Shown here one piece after another: positions 34,834 to 43,235 of a DNA stretch of 64,000 nt (position 1 is the stretch's first letter; each line of letters begins with the position of its first letter). Both the position numbers and the translations under genes were made by a program. The DNA is from Streptomyces davaonensis JCM 4913 (lineage in GTDB: Bacteria; Actinomycetota; Actinomycetes; Streptomycetales; Streptomycetaceae). The stretch is from positions 4,932,053 through 4,996,052 of the forward strand of contig NC_020504.1 in assembly GCF_000349325.1 (NCBI RefSeq). The letters are read 5' to 3'. The notes under the pieces are model-generated. The model saw nothing but the letters and a program-made list of their open reading frames with translations, was not told where the DNA came from and ran no database searches.

Positions 34834-34899
34834 ACTCATCTTGATCCCGAGAGTAGCATTGAGCCATCAGGTAAAGGCAAGTGGATTCTGGGGCTGCTG

Positions 34900-35235
34900 G
34901 TGGACATCGCCTTCGTCGACGCTGAGCTGGGCCGCGTCTGCAACAGCGACGCGGCACGCAGGGCCCGTTTCGGATCGGAGGCTGCCGCGACGCTGCACAG
35001 GCGCCTCGGCGAGATAGCGGCCGCCACTCATCTGGCAGACCTGCGCCATGTGGCTTCCGCCCGCCTACGCTCCGGACCGCCCGATGACCGTTTCGCCCGG
35101 CTGGTCTCCCTCGGGGTGTACGGCGAGTTGCTGGTACACCCCCGGGACTCACCGCCCGTCCTCGACCAGAACGGTTTGCTCGACGAGCATTCCGTACGAG
35201 CAGTGATCGTCACCGCGATCACCATCACCCGCTGA
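34900..35235 (+). CDS. HigB/RelE-like toxin candidate
   Basis: This 111-aa ORF from GTG 34900 has the pattern of plasmid-maintenance killer proteins: an N-terminal helix with RFGSEAAATLHRRLGEIAAA, then LADLRHVASARL and a C-terminal strand region (YGELLVHPRDSPPV, IVTAITITR). Such proteins cleave mRNA at the ribosome. The next gene, 39 nt downstream, starts with a HigA-like XRE domain, which is the usual gene order. The start is not certain because upstream codons in frame are open. Confidence 0.65.
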   Translation: MDIAFVDAELGRVCNSDAARRARFGSEAAATLHRRLGEIAAATHLADLRHVASARLRSGPPDDRFARLVSLGVYGELLVHPRDSPPVLDQNGLLDEHSVRAVIVTAITITR

Positions 35236-35274
35236 CCGCCGCCCTCCATCTCGCCGCTCCTCAGAGAGGTCCTC

Positions 35275-36399
35275 GTGACGCCGCCCACTCCGTACGTCGC
35301 CTACGACCCCGACTCCGCCCGACCACCCGGCGAAACCCTCAAGGACCAGCTCGACGCCTTGGGCATCCCGCAGGCCGACCTCGCCCGACGTACCGGCTTG
35401 TCAACCAAGCACATCAACCAGATCGTTCAGGGCACCGCGGTCCTCACCCCGGAAACCGCGCTCCTGCTTGAGCGCACCACGAGGATCCCGGCCTCCATGT
35501 GGAACCAGTTGGAAGCAGCCTGGCGCACCCACGTCACCCGCGACGAGGAGCTCAAGCGGCTGAGCAGGTACATCGACTGGCTGGACAAGTTCTCAATGCC
35601 CGAGCTTGTGAAGCGAAAGATCCTGCCCACCAAGGACAAGACCGTCGAGAACCTGCAGCGGCTGCTGGAGTTCTTCGGCGTCGCCGATCCCGAGGTAGCC
35701 GACGACGTCTGGCGCAGCTACCGGACCGCCTTCCGCCGCTCCACCATCCTGGAGACGAACGACTACGCCACCGCTATCTGGCTGCGCGAGGCGGAACTGA
35801 AGGCTCGCGAGCTGCCCTGCGAACCGTTCGACCGGGCGGCACTCACCGCGTTGTTGCCGCGCTTGCGCGCCCTCACGGTGGAGGATCCGGAGACCTGGTG
35901 CATTCAGATCTCGGCCTTGTGTGCCCAGGTTGGCGTGGCCGTTGTCTTCATCCCTGCACCGCCCCGGTCACACGTGTCTGGAGCCACTCGGTGGCTTGCA
36001 CCCGACAAGGTCGGGGTGGCCCTCAGCGACAGGTTCAAGAAGGACGATCACTTCTGGTTCACCGTCTTCCACGAGATCGCTCACGTCCTTCTCCATGGAA
36101 AACGTCTGACCTTCCTGGATAACACCGACCCCAGCGACGAGCTGACCTCCGAGGGCGACCGGAGCGAAGAGGAAGCGAACACCTTTGCCGCAGAGACACT
36201 GATCCCGCCGGAACACAACGTGGCCTACCGCCGCCTTGCGAGCAGGCCGATGCCCTTCACCCGGATCGAGGCCTTCGCCCAGCAGGCCGGAATCGCTCCC
36301 GGAATCGTCGTGGGACGCCTCCAACACGATGGGGCACTCGAATGGACCCACGGCAATAAATACAAGCGCACCGTCCAAATCATCTCTACTGACGGCTAG
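35275..36399 (+). CDS. XRE antitoxin domain fused to ImmA/IrrE metallopeptidase
   Basis: This 374-aa protein has an N-terminal HigA-type HTH (LGIPQADLARRTGLSTKHIN, about 25-75). A C-terminal ImmA/IrrE peptidase domain has zinc motif FHEIAHVLLHG (about 263-273) and the third-ligand region SEEEANTFAAETLIPP. Such fusions repress their operon and may be cleaved or cleave on stress. It follows the HigB-like toxin gene by 39 nt from a GTG start. The toxin may be neutralised by the N-terminal part. Between the two domains is a helical region of some 180 residues. Confidence 0.88.
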   Translation: MTPPTPYVAYDPDSARPPGETLKDQLDALGIPQADLARRTGLSTKHINQIVQGTAVLTPETALLLERTTRIPASMWNQLEAAWRTHVTRDEELKRLSRYIDWLDKFSMPELVKRKILPTKDKTVENLQRLLEFFGVADPEVADDVWRSYRTAFRRSTILETNDYATAIWLREAELKARELPCEPFDRAALTALLPRLRALTVEDPETWCIQISALCAQVGVAVVFIPAPPRSHVSGATRWLAPDKVGVALSDRFKKDDHFWFTVFHEIAHVLLHGKRLTFLDNTDPSDELTSEGDRSEEEANTFAAETLIPPEHNVAYRRLASRPMPFTRIEAFAQQAGIAPGIVVGRLQHDGALEWTHGNKYKRTVQIISTDG

Positions 36400-36589
36400 T
36401 TTCCCTCCAGGCCATCCTCACCAGGGCGTCAAGCACACGTGTAGAAAACCCACCGTAACTTATCGCGAAGGACATGCAGGACCTCCGAACGCCGGAATAT
36501 GCCTGGGCGGGTTCGAGGACGCTGGAAAAGACGTTGCGCCACAGACAAAGAGGGCAGATGATTCTGACTCACCACAAAGGAGGCTCCCA

Positions 36590-37699
36590 GTGTCCGTGAA
36601 CGATGACGTCATCAAGGCTGGCGTGGCGAGCGATGCTGACTACATAGGTCGATTGTTCCGCGACTTCCAGGCAGCGAATGATGCGGGCGCATCGTCGATC
36701 ACGCCTCTGTGTATGGCTTCATATTTGGCGCTGATACTGCATGAGGCGAAGAGGAAGCCTCAGGCGATCAATCCGTCAGCGTTTGATGGCTTCTCCGCCG
36801 AGGCGGAGGAAGTGTGTGCTCGCGCGAGGCATAGCCTGAAGCTCTTCGAGGACACACGGCGGCACATCGATGGGCAACTGCAATTTTTTAGAGATGAAAT
36901 TCTGGACAAGCACTCCGATCACTTCCTAGGAAACACCTGGCTCTGGTTCGCCCAGAAATGGGAGAAGGACCTGGGGCTGTTCACGTACGAGGGTACGTTG
37001 GTTTCGACCTCGCATACCGCTGCCTTCCACCTTGGAGTTGAGACAAAGAAGCTCCTTCAGGAGGACAACGGCGCCTACATGCTCGGCATTATGCAGCAGT
37101 TGGGCCGATGCTTCCTGGCACTCGGTGCCCGCTTGGATACTCAGGGAGGAAAGACGTTTGTACACCACCTCTCTGGCGCAGATGTGAGAGCCGTAGATGT
37201 GCGGGCTTCAACGTACTACGCTCAGGCCTTCAACGGAGGGGCTACACTCGCCATCAACGGCGTATTGACCGACTTCCAGGTCAGGATGAACTTCATCGAT
37301 AAGATGATCACTGCTGGCGCCGATATTCGTAACCTTGAATACACAGTTTTCAAGATTCGCTACGTCACTCTGTATCAGGTGCTATTGAGCCTCAAGATCC
37401 TCAAGGAGGATCCACGTTATCCGCTGTCACCTTCGTCTACGATAGCGCTTGAGACCATCCTGGATAGCGATGCCGTGCACGTCATCACGGATAGTGCGGT
37501 CCGAGAGTTTCGGAACACCTTGATGCACTACAATCTCCTGAGGGGTGCCGATACCACGAAGGTAGATTTAACGCAGCCGATCTTTGGCCTCGTGCCCCAG
37601 TATTTTCCTGCCTATGACTTTCAGCAGCTAAGCTGTCTGGTCGATACCTGCATTCGCGAAACGGCCTCCGCCTTGAATGAATGGGCAAGCAGCGTGTAG
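36590..37699 (+). CDS. Orphan protein with HEPN-type RNxxxH motif
   Basis: This 369-aa protein from GTG 36590 follows an AGGAGG ribosome site. I recognise no whole-protein family. Near the C-terminus it has REFRNTLMHYNLL, in which R308-N-T-L-M-H313 matches the R-x4-H motif of HEPN ribonucleases, common in toxins and abortive-infection proteins. The gene is visibly more AT-rich than its neighbours and contains an in-frame TTA leucine codon at 37568, so translation may depend on the bldA tRNA. Both points suggest recent transfer. It lies between the toxin-antitoxin pair and the DprA operon. Confidence 0.75.
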   Translation: MSVNDDVIKAGVASDADYIGRLFRDFQAANDAGASSITPLCMASYLALILHEAKRKPQAINPSAFDGFSAEAEEVCARARHSLKLFEDTRRHIDGQLQFFRDEILDKHSDHFLGNTWLWFAQKWEKDLGLFTYEGTLVSTSHTAAFHLGVETKKLLQEDNGAYMLGIMQQLGRCFLALGARLDTQGGKTFVHHLSGADVRAVDVRASTYYAQAFNGGATLAINGVLTDFQVRMNFIDKMITAGADIRNLEYTVFKIRYVTLYQVLLSLKILKEDPRYPLSPSSTIALETILDSDAVHVITDSAVREFRNTLMHYNLLRGADTTKVDLTQPIFGLVPQYFPAYDFQQLSCLVDTCIRETASALNEWASSV

Positions 37700-37777
37700 A
37701 TAAGTAATACGAGGAGGCACATCGCGGGGCAGATCAGCCTCCGTGATGTCACCTGAATGGGGATCCATCGACTGGGA

Positions 37778-38350
37778 TCATCCGTGATGCCACGGCCGGA
37801 GTGCGCACGTGTTCCAGGAGAACTGCCGCAGCCGGGCCTGTTCGACAAGCGTGGCCGTGTCCCCGTACGAGATGTTCAGATGCCGCCCGAGAACAACGAC
37901 AGCCACGCTTCCCGCGCCCGCAGCCTTCAGCGCGGCGGAGGCCGACTGGGCGTGGTTGCCGCTGGTCCATGTGTCGTCGATGACCAGGACGTTCTCGCCC
38001 CAGAGCGCCGCTGAGGTATAGCGCGAGCGGGACGGGTTCCGACCGAGAGCGGCTGCGTCCGGGGCCGGTGTGAGCAGGTCGCGGTAGCGGTCGCGGGTGG
38101 CCGCGACCATCTCGGCTGTGATGGTGCGCAGAGGGTGGTTCTCACGGCCGCTGGTGCTGGGTGCCGTCGTAACGATGGTGAAGCCGGGAACGGCGCAGTG
38201 GGTCGCAATGCAGGTTTCGTGCATGGCGAGGAAGCGCCACAGGACGGCCGCCAAGCCTGTACGGAAGTAGAGCTGTTGTGGGCCGGCGGCGTTCTTGTAG
38301 CGCCACAGTTCGTTGGCGTACCGGTCGGACAGTCCGACGACTGTTGCCAC
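37778..38350 (-). CDS. Phosphoribosyltransferase-like protein
   Basis: This 190-aa protein contains the PRPP-binding loop VLVIDDTWTSGNHAQSA, diagnostic of type I phosphoribosyltransferases, so it should bind PRPP or a ribose phosphate. The N-terminal half is helical and unlike ComF, with no zinc cysteines. The start is GTG 38350. It follows the DprA-like gene by 13 nt, so the two are co-transcribed. This pairing suggests a nucleotide-linked conflict or DNA-uptake function rather than housekeeping salvage. Confidence 0.8.
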   Translation of the reverse strand: MATVVGLSDRYANELWRYKNAAGPQQLYFRTGLAAVLWRFLAMHETCIATHCAVPGFTIVTTAPSTSGRENHPLRTITAEMVAATRDRYRDLLTPAPDAAALGRNPSRSRYTSAALWGENVLVIDDTWTSGNHAQSASAALKAAGAGSVAVVVLGRHLNISYGDTATLVEQARLRQFSWNTCALRPWHHG

Positions 38351-38363
38351 CCGTGGCCTCCGG

Positions 38364-39248
38364 CTATGCCCAGGTCAGCTCGCCCGTGGTGGGGACGAGG
38401 GAGTCGAGGACGTTGAAGATGTCGTCTGCGGTGTCGATAACGCTCGTGTTCGGCCGGGCCGCGTACTCGCGTGCCCACTCATGGGTCATGAGGGAACGCA
38501 TCAGAAAGACACGGCGACCGTGCTCCAGGGCGAGGCGGGCCTGCATCCGGGCGCCGCTTCGATACGCCGCCTCAACCACCACTGTCGCCAGGCTGTAGCC
38601 GCTCATCACGGCGTTGCGCATGGGGAAGGAGGCCTTCGAGGGCGGTGAGTCCGGCCAGAACTGGGAAATGACCAGCCCGCTGTCGGCGATCTCCTGCTGT
38701 AGGCGGGCATTCTGAGCCGGGTAGGAGCGGCGCAGGCCAGTGCCGATGACGGCGACTGTGCGTCCGCCAACTGCTAGAGCCGTTCCATGGGCCGCGGTGT
38801 CGATTCCTGCCGCAAGGCCGCTGACCACCGTCACACCACGCTCGGCGAGCCCGCCGGCGATGGCCCGGGCGTGGGCGATTCCCTCCGGTGTGGGGTTGCG
38901 GGTGCCGACGACCGCGACCCGCAGGTCGTTCTCCATGTGGTTGCCGCGCAGGAACAGGAACGGTGGACGCTGATGTACCAGCCGCAGGCACAGCGGGTAG
39001 TCCTCGTCCAGGATGGTCACCAGCCGCATGCCCTCTCGTTCCCAGGCAGCGATCTCGGCGGCGATCGACTCCAGGTCCACGGCCGGCTCGGTGGCGAAAA
39101 GAGCACCCTGCCCTGAGGCGTCGAGCGCGCTCTCCAGGACGTCACGCGCGCTGCCGACGGTCTCGACCTGGTCGGTCAGCTCAGGCCAGGAGCGGTCCCC
39201 ACGCCGCAACAGCGCGACGAGCGCGGCTCGCTCCAGCTCCTGGTCCAT
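38364..39248 (-). CDS. DprA/Smf-like Rossmann-fold protein
   Basis: This 294-aa protein has the DprA core: VAVVGTRNPTPEGIAHARAI, VVSGLAAGIDTAAHGTAL, and FPMRNAVMSGYSLATVVVEA. It lacks the C-terminal winged helix of competence DprA and has its own N-terminal helical part (about 1-90). DprA binds single-stranded DNA; SLOG-superfamily relatives may bind nucleotides. It is probably not the genome's main DprA, since it lies in a four-gene accessory operon with a phosphoribosyltransferase and a degenerate Nudix protein. ATG 39248 is used. Confidence 0.85.
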   Translation of the reverse strand: MDQELERAALVALLRRGDRSWPELTDQVETVGSARDVLESALDASGQGALFATEPAVDLESIAAEIAAWEREGMRLVTILDEDYPLCLRLVHQRPPFLFLRGNHMENDLRVAVVGTRNPTPEGIAHARAIAGGLAERGVTVVSGLAAGIDTAAHGTALAVGGRTVAVIGTGLRRSYPAQNARLQQEIADSGLVISQFWPDSPPSKASFPMRNAVMSGYSLATVVVEAAYRSGARMQARLALEHGRRVFLMRSLMTHEWAREYAARPNTSVIDTADDIFNVLDSLVPTTGELTWA

Positions 39249-39338
39249 GCCATAAGTATAGGAACGGGCCACCTGAGCGGTACGGGAACGGCAGGGACCA
39301 GTGCTGCGAAAACTCACGGGTACCACGAGCACCCAGCA

Positions 39339-39800
39339 TCAGGCGTCGATTCTTCGCGCAGCCGCCCCTGTGATCTCCTCAGGGCTATAGGTACGCAGCA
39401 GCTCGTTCAGCGCGCAGGCCAACTGCGCTTGGCGCGCAGACCGGTCACGGGCCAGCGCCTGGGCAATCGCCTCCTGCAAGTACTCCTCTGGAGTCTTCCC
39501 CTCGGCGACAGCGCGCTCCCGGATCCGTTCGTGGGTCGCGTCGCTCATGGGGATGCTCATCAGGTACTTCCCATCCGCCCCCGGGAAGAGACTGCACAGC
39601 ACGTCGATCGGAAGGGCGTCCTCCAGCCGCTTCCAGATCTTCCGCATGGCCTGTCGTTCGTTCTTCGCCGACACGAGGATCACAAGCCTTCTGCGATCGC
39701 CCGCTGCTGCCATGGGCAGGGAGCTGTCCTCCTGCGCGGCCCTCAGTTCGACGGCGTCCACGGACCGAGTCAGGGTGATCTCAACGGCGTGCAGGGTCAC
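39339..39800 (-). CDS. Conserved-type hypothetical protein in the DprA operon
   Basis: This 153-aa protein from GTG 39800 has an excellent AGGAGG ribosome site. It has an N-terminal alpha/beta segment (RRLVILVSAKNERQAMRKIW), a central SIPMSDATHERIRERAV stretch and a C-terminal helix pair. The MSDATHERI...EGKTPEEYLQEAI part resembles ribbon-helix-helix-like segments. No family is recognised. It lies between the Nudix-like gene (52 nt upstream) and the DprA-like gene (90 nt downstream). Confidence 0.7.
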   Translation of the reverse strand: MTLHAVEITLTRSVDAVELRAAQEDSSLPMAAAGDRRRLVILVSAKNERQAMRKIWKRLEDALPIDVLCSLFPGADGKYLMSIPMSDATHERIRERAVAEGKTPEEYLQEAIAQALARDRSARQAQLACALNELLRTYSPEEITGAAARRIDA

Positions 39801-39852
39801 TTTCTGTCCTCCTGATGCTGCGGGGGTGAGGGCTGCGATCCGGCGCCGCCGG

Positions 39853-40305
39853 TCATTCGAGCGAGATTTCTCCGTCGGGCAGCCACCCGGCCCAGTAGCC
39901 GTCCATGAAGTCGAGCAGTTCAGAGGGCTCGACCGGTTCGTGGGCCGACCTCAGCTCGGCTGTCGTCCACCAGCAGGCTTCCGGGGTGAGCGCGAGGCGC
40001 ACAGCCGACGGCCAGCTCTCCGCCGCAGGGCGCACCACGACGACGTACTGCATGCCTTCGGGTGCATCCCTGCGGGGGAGCCGACCGATCAGGGGCGAAA
40101 TGCACAGTGCGGGGAGATGTACGACGCGACGCAGATGACGGGTTGCTGCGCGCCGGATGGTCTCCCCGGGGCGCATGCGGATCGTCGGCAGCATCCAACT
40201 GATTTCGCCCTCGTCCCCGCACGGGATCAGGAGGAGCAAGCGCTTTGGTGAATCGATGATCACGGGACGTACCACGTCGCGGCCGCTCAGCTGGGTGTCA
40301 TCCAT
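39853..40305 (-). CDS. Nudix-fold protein with degenerate Nudix box
   Basis: This 150-aa protein has a Nudix-like layout, with WMLPTIRMRPGETIRRAATR followed by HLRRVVHL at the Nudix-box position. GET is kept, but the catalytic RExxEE is replaced by RHLRRV, so metal-dependent hydrolysis is unlikely. It may sense a nucleotide for the DprA/phosphoribosyltransferase pair. It is the first gene of the minus-strand operon, and a perfect 14-bp palindrome lies 20 nt upstream of its ATG. Confidence 0.72.
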   Translation of the reverse strand: MDDTQLSGRDVVRPVIIDSPKRLLLLIPCGDEGEISWMLPTIRMRPGETIRRAATRHLRRVVHLPALCISPLIGRLPRRDAPEGMQYVVVVRPAAESWPSAVRLALTPEACWWTTAELRSAHEPVEPSELLDFMDGYWAGWLPDGEISLE

Positions 40306-40679
40306 GCTTCAACGGTTCCGTGATGTTATTCGAATAACACCACCAAGCATCCCAATGGCTGACTTACAAACCCTTAAACGAGGTCCCTCTGATCCGGACA
40401 GGTTCAGTGCTGTCTGTCGGCCGCTCGGTTCACACGCGTTCGCCGCCCAGCAGCAGCGTCCTGGCCAGCCCCGCGTCGGCCCGAGGCTGAGATTCTGTCC
40501 CACTCTCATGGAATTCGATATCGGCTTCGGGCCCTACATTCCTCGCGGAGGGCGCCCTCCCTGGCACCCGGTCAGCATGGGCGCACATCGCCGCCCACAG
40601 TGGATCATCGCAGGCGGGGCCTGCTGTGCCTGGCGTGCTCAGGCAGTCCCGCGGGTGGGTCTCCCCAGCCGCCGTGTGG
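40306..40679. other. 374-nt gap between Nudix-like and oxidoreductase genes
   Basis: This gap carries the promoter region of the Nudix/DprA operon, including the palindrome at 40325-40338. I see no supported gene in the remainder. Confidence 0.6.
40325..40338. promoter_or_regulatory. Palindrome GTTATTCGAATAAC, operator candidate
   Basis: This perfect 14-bp palindrome lies 20 nt upstream of the Nudix-like start. An almost identical copy (GTTATTCGAATAGC) is at 56053-56066, just upstream of the recombinase-like gene and near an XRE regulator gene. An AT-rich palindrome in GC-rich DNA at a promoter suggests a repressor site. Confidence 0.55.
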
Positions 40680-41633
40680 TCATGACAGCGGCGGGATAGT
40701 GGGAGCTACTGCGCGTCCTGTGGTGAGGGCGATCTTGCCGTGGGTATGGCGTTCGGCGAGTTTGATGTACGCGGCGCGTACCTCGTCCAGTGGATACACC
40801 GAGTCGATGGGGAAGGCGATGTCGCCGCTGACGGCCATGGCTGCCAGGGTTTCCCAGATCTCGGGGGTGTCCGCTTCGGCCTGGCCGACGGATCGTGCTG
40901 TGCGGCGTGCAACGGCGGCGCCGTCGGCGAGGGTGTTGATTCTGGTCGGGGGAACGCCGAGTTCCAGGGCGGTGGCTACGTTGCCGCGGCCGAAGTGGTC
41001 GAGGTACGCCGTCACGGGGGCGGGGGTGGCCTCGCGGATCCGGTCGGCGAGGCCCTCGCCGTACTCGACGGGGATGGCGCCGAGGGATTCGAGGAAGGGG
41101 AAGCTCGTCTTGCTGCCGGTGGCGATAACCGTGGCGCCGCGGTGGTGGGCGAGTTGGATGGCGATGGAGCCCACTCCTCCCGCGCCTGCGGAGATGACCA
41201 CGGTGTCGTGTGCCGACAGCTGGAGTGCTGCGGTTTCCGCGTAGGCCGTCGCGCCGACGCCCGGGATGACGGCGGCCTGCGCCCAGTCGAGGGATCGGGG
41301 TTTGCGGGCCAGGCGGTCGGGGCGGGTGCGGACGAAGTCGGCCTGGGCGGCGCGCGGGGCGAAGCCCATGACTTCGTCCCCTGGACGGAACGTCGTCACG
41401 CCGGGCCCCACGGTGTGGACGGTTCCGGCGTAGTCGTTGCCCTGTCCTTCGGGGAAGTGCGCGGGCCACAGGTCGGCGAAGGCGCCTTCGCGGATGCCGA
41501 TCTCGCCGGGGTTGATCGCGGCGGCCTCGACGGCCACCACGATCTCCCCCGGCCGCGGTTCGGGCTCGTCGACCTCGGCGATGTGGAGGACTTCGGGTCC
41601 GCCGTAGCGGCTGAAGCGGACCGCCCTGGGCAT
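40680..41633 (-). CDS. NADPH:quinone oxidoreductase-type (zinc-independent MDR) protein
   Basis: This 317-aa medium-chain reductase has the GroES-like N-terminal domain (GNDYAGTVHTVGPGVTTFRPGDEVMG) and the nucleotide motif ISAGAGGVGSIAIQLAHHRG. Structural zinc cysteines are absent, as in quinone oxidoreductases. The ATG at 41633 shares one base with the stop of the cupin-fusion gene (TGATG), so it is the last gene of a four-gene operon. The substrate is unknown. Confidence 0.9.
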   Translation of the reverse strand: MPRAVRFSRYGGPEVLHIAEVDEPEPRPGEIVVAVEAAAINPGEIGIREGAFADLWPAHFPEGQGNDYAGTVHTVGPGVTTFRPGDEVMGFAPRAAQADFVRTRPDRLARKPRSLDWAQAAVIPGVGATAYAETAALQLSAHDTVVISAGAGGVGSIAIQLAHHRGATVIATGSKTSFPFLESLGAIPVEYGEGLADRIREATPAPVTAYLDHFGRGNVATALELGVPPTRINTLADGAAVARRTARSVGQAEADTPEIWETLAAMAVSGDIAFPIDSVYPLDEVRAAYIKLAERHTHGKIALTTGRAVAPTIPPLS

Positions 41634-42535
41634 CAGGAGGGCTCCTTGATGGTGAAGGCGACGATCGGGATGAGCCGGTCGGTGTTCTTCTGGTACTCGG
41701 CGTAGCCGGGCTGGAGTGTGACGACGTGGGCGAAGAGGCGGTCGCGTTCGTCGCCTTCGGTGACGGTGGCGAGGGCGGTGAGGGTCTCGGTGCCGATCTC
41801 CAGGGTGGCGGCGGGGTTGGCGCGTACGTTGTGGTACCAGGCGGGGTGGCGGTCGCGGCCGAAGTTGGAGGCGACGAGGAGGATGCGGTCGCCGTCGCGG
41901 TAGTACGTGATCGGGGTGGTGGCGGGCCGGCCGGACTTGGCGCCGGTGGTGGTGAGCAGGGCCATGTCGGCGCCCTTGAAGACGCCGCCGACCTTTCCGC
42001 CGCCCTCGCGGAACTCGTCCTGGATGCCGCGGTTCCAGGTCCGTACCTCCTCCGGTGTCGCGGTGCCGGCGGGGACGGCGTCGCTGGCCTTGGGGGTGCG
42101 GGTGGGCGGGGGGCCGACGACTTGGAGGCCGTATTCGGCGGCTGTGGTGATGGCGGCGTTGAGGTCGAAGTGGGCGGGGAGCTGGTCGAGGGTGGTGACG
42201 GGGGTGCCGTTGCGGATGAACCACTCCTCGATGCCGGCGGGTGCGAACGTGGCCAGCATGCGGGCGCTCTCGCTGCGGACGCGGTAGCTGTGCGGGACGC
42301 CGCGCGGTCCGAAGGCCACGTCGCCCGGGCCGAGGTCATACTCCTGGTCGCCGACGAAGAAGGTGATCTCCCCGTCCAGGACGGCCCAGATCTCGTCTTC
42401 GCGGGTGTGGACGTGCAGCGGCGGCGACTGGTCGTGGGGGTCTGTGAACTCCAGTACGGAGGCGCGCCCGTCGGTGTCGTGGGCGGGGAGTTTGACGTCG
42501 ACGGTGCCGCCGAGGAACCAGAAGGTGCCGGTCAC
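41633..42535 (-). CDS. Cupin domain fused to F420-type nitroreductase (DUF385) domain
   Basis: This 300-aa fusion has an N-terminal cupin (about 1-110; SPPLHVHTREDEIWAVLDGE, GPRGVPHSYRV, with three His and one Glu as metal ligands). After a linker, a C-terminal deazaflavin-dependent nitroreductase-family domain (about 165-300; LLTTTGAKSGRPATTPITYY, NFGRDRHPAWYHNVRANP) follows. The second domain binds F420 in characterised relatives. The start is GTG 42535. The next gene is a F420-NADP oxidoreductase-like gene with its stop 2 nt away, which fits F420 use. The joined architecture is unusual. Confidence 0.85.
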   Translation of the reverse strand: MTGTFWFLGGTVDVKLPAHDTDGRASVLEFTDPHDQSPPLHVHTREDEIWAVLDGEITFFVGDQEYDLGPGDVAFGPRGVPHSYRVRSESARMLATFAPAGIEEWFIRNGTPVTTLDQLPAHFDLNAAITTAAEYGLQVVGPPPTRTPKASDAVPAGTATPEEVRTWNRGIQDEFREGGGKVGGVFKGADMALLTTTGAKSGRPATTPITYYRDGDRILLVASNFGRDRHPAWYHNVRANPAATLEIGTETLTALATVTEGDERDRLFAHVVTLQPGYAEYQKNTDRLIPIVAFTIKEPS

Positions 42536-42536
42536 G

Positions 42537-43142
42537 TCAGTTCTCCTTCAGCAGGCTGAGGGTGGGCAGCGGGCCGCCGGGGAACTGCTGGAGGCGGCCG
42601 CCGGTGGCGAGCGGGCCGAGGTCGACCGCGGCCCAGCCGGCGCGTTCGATCAGGCGGGTGATGCGGTCGTTGGCGCCGGCGTCGTCGCCGGACAGGAAGA
42701 TGACCCTGCGGCCGCTGCCGGAGCGGGGGTTGGCGCCCAGAACGTGGGGCGGCAGGGTGTTGAAGGCCTTGACCAGTTTGGCGCCGGGCACGAGGTCGGC
42801 GACGACTTCGCTGGAGGTACGGCCACCGAGGTTCGCGACCTTGAAGTCGGGCGGGCCGAGGGGGTTGGTGGTGTCGATGACGATGCGGCCTTCCCAGCCG
42901 GTGAGCCCGGTGGCGGCGATGGCGTCCTTCAGACGCTTCCAGGGCACGGCCAGGACGACGACGTCCTGCTGCGCGGCCTCCTTGACCGTCACCGCGGTCA
43001 GTCCGGGGCCGGCCGCGCTGACCAGTGCGCTCAGGGAGTCGGGGCCCCGGCTGTTGCTGATGAGGACGTTCTCGCCGGCGGCGACGAGGCGCTCGGCGAG
43101 TGCCGCGCCGATGGCTCCGGCTCCGATGATTCCGATGGACAT
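42537..43142 (-). CDS. NADPH-dependent F420 reductase-like protein
   Basis: This 201-aa protein starts with a dinucleotide fold IGIIGAGAIGAALAERLV and continues with ISNSRGPDSL, VLAVPWKRL and VKAFNTLPPHVLG. These are typical of F420H2:NADP oxidoreductase relatives and similar YadG/NAD-binding_2-type reductases. It may recycle F420 for the neighbouring DUF385 domain. ATG 43142 is the start, 93 nt after the SDR gene. Confidence 0.82.
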   Translation of the reverse strand: MSIGIIGAGAIGAALAERLVAAGENVLISNSRGPDSLSALVSAAGPGLTAVTVKEAAQQDVVVLAVPWKRLKDAIAATGLTGWEGRIVIDTTNPLGPPDFKVANLGGRTSSEVVADLVPGAKLVKAFNTLPPHVLGANPRSGSGRRVIFLSGDDAGANDRITRLIERAGWAAVDLGPLATGGRLQQFPGGPLPTLSLLKEN

Positions 43143-43235
43143 GGCCTTCTCCTGGGTGGCTGTGGGTTGCTGACGGTGCGACAGGTAGGGCGCCGGGCGG
43201 GGCCGGGGAAACCCCGCCCGGCTGCTTCGGGGGTG

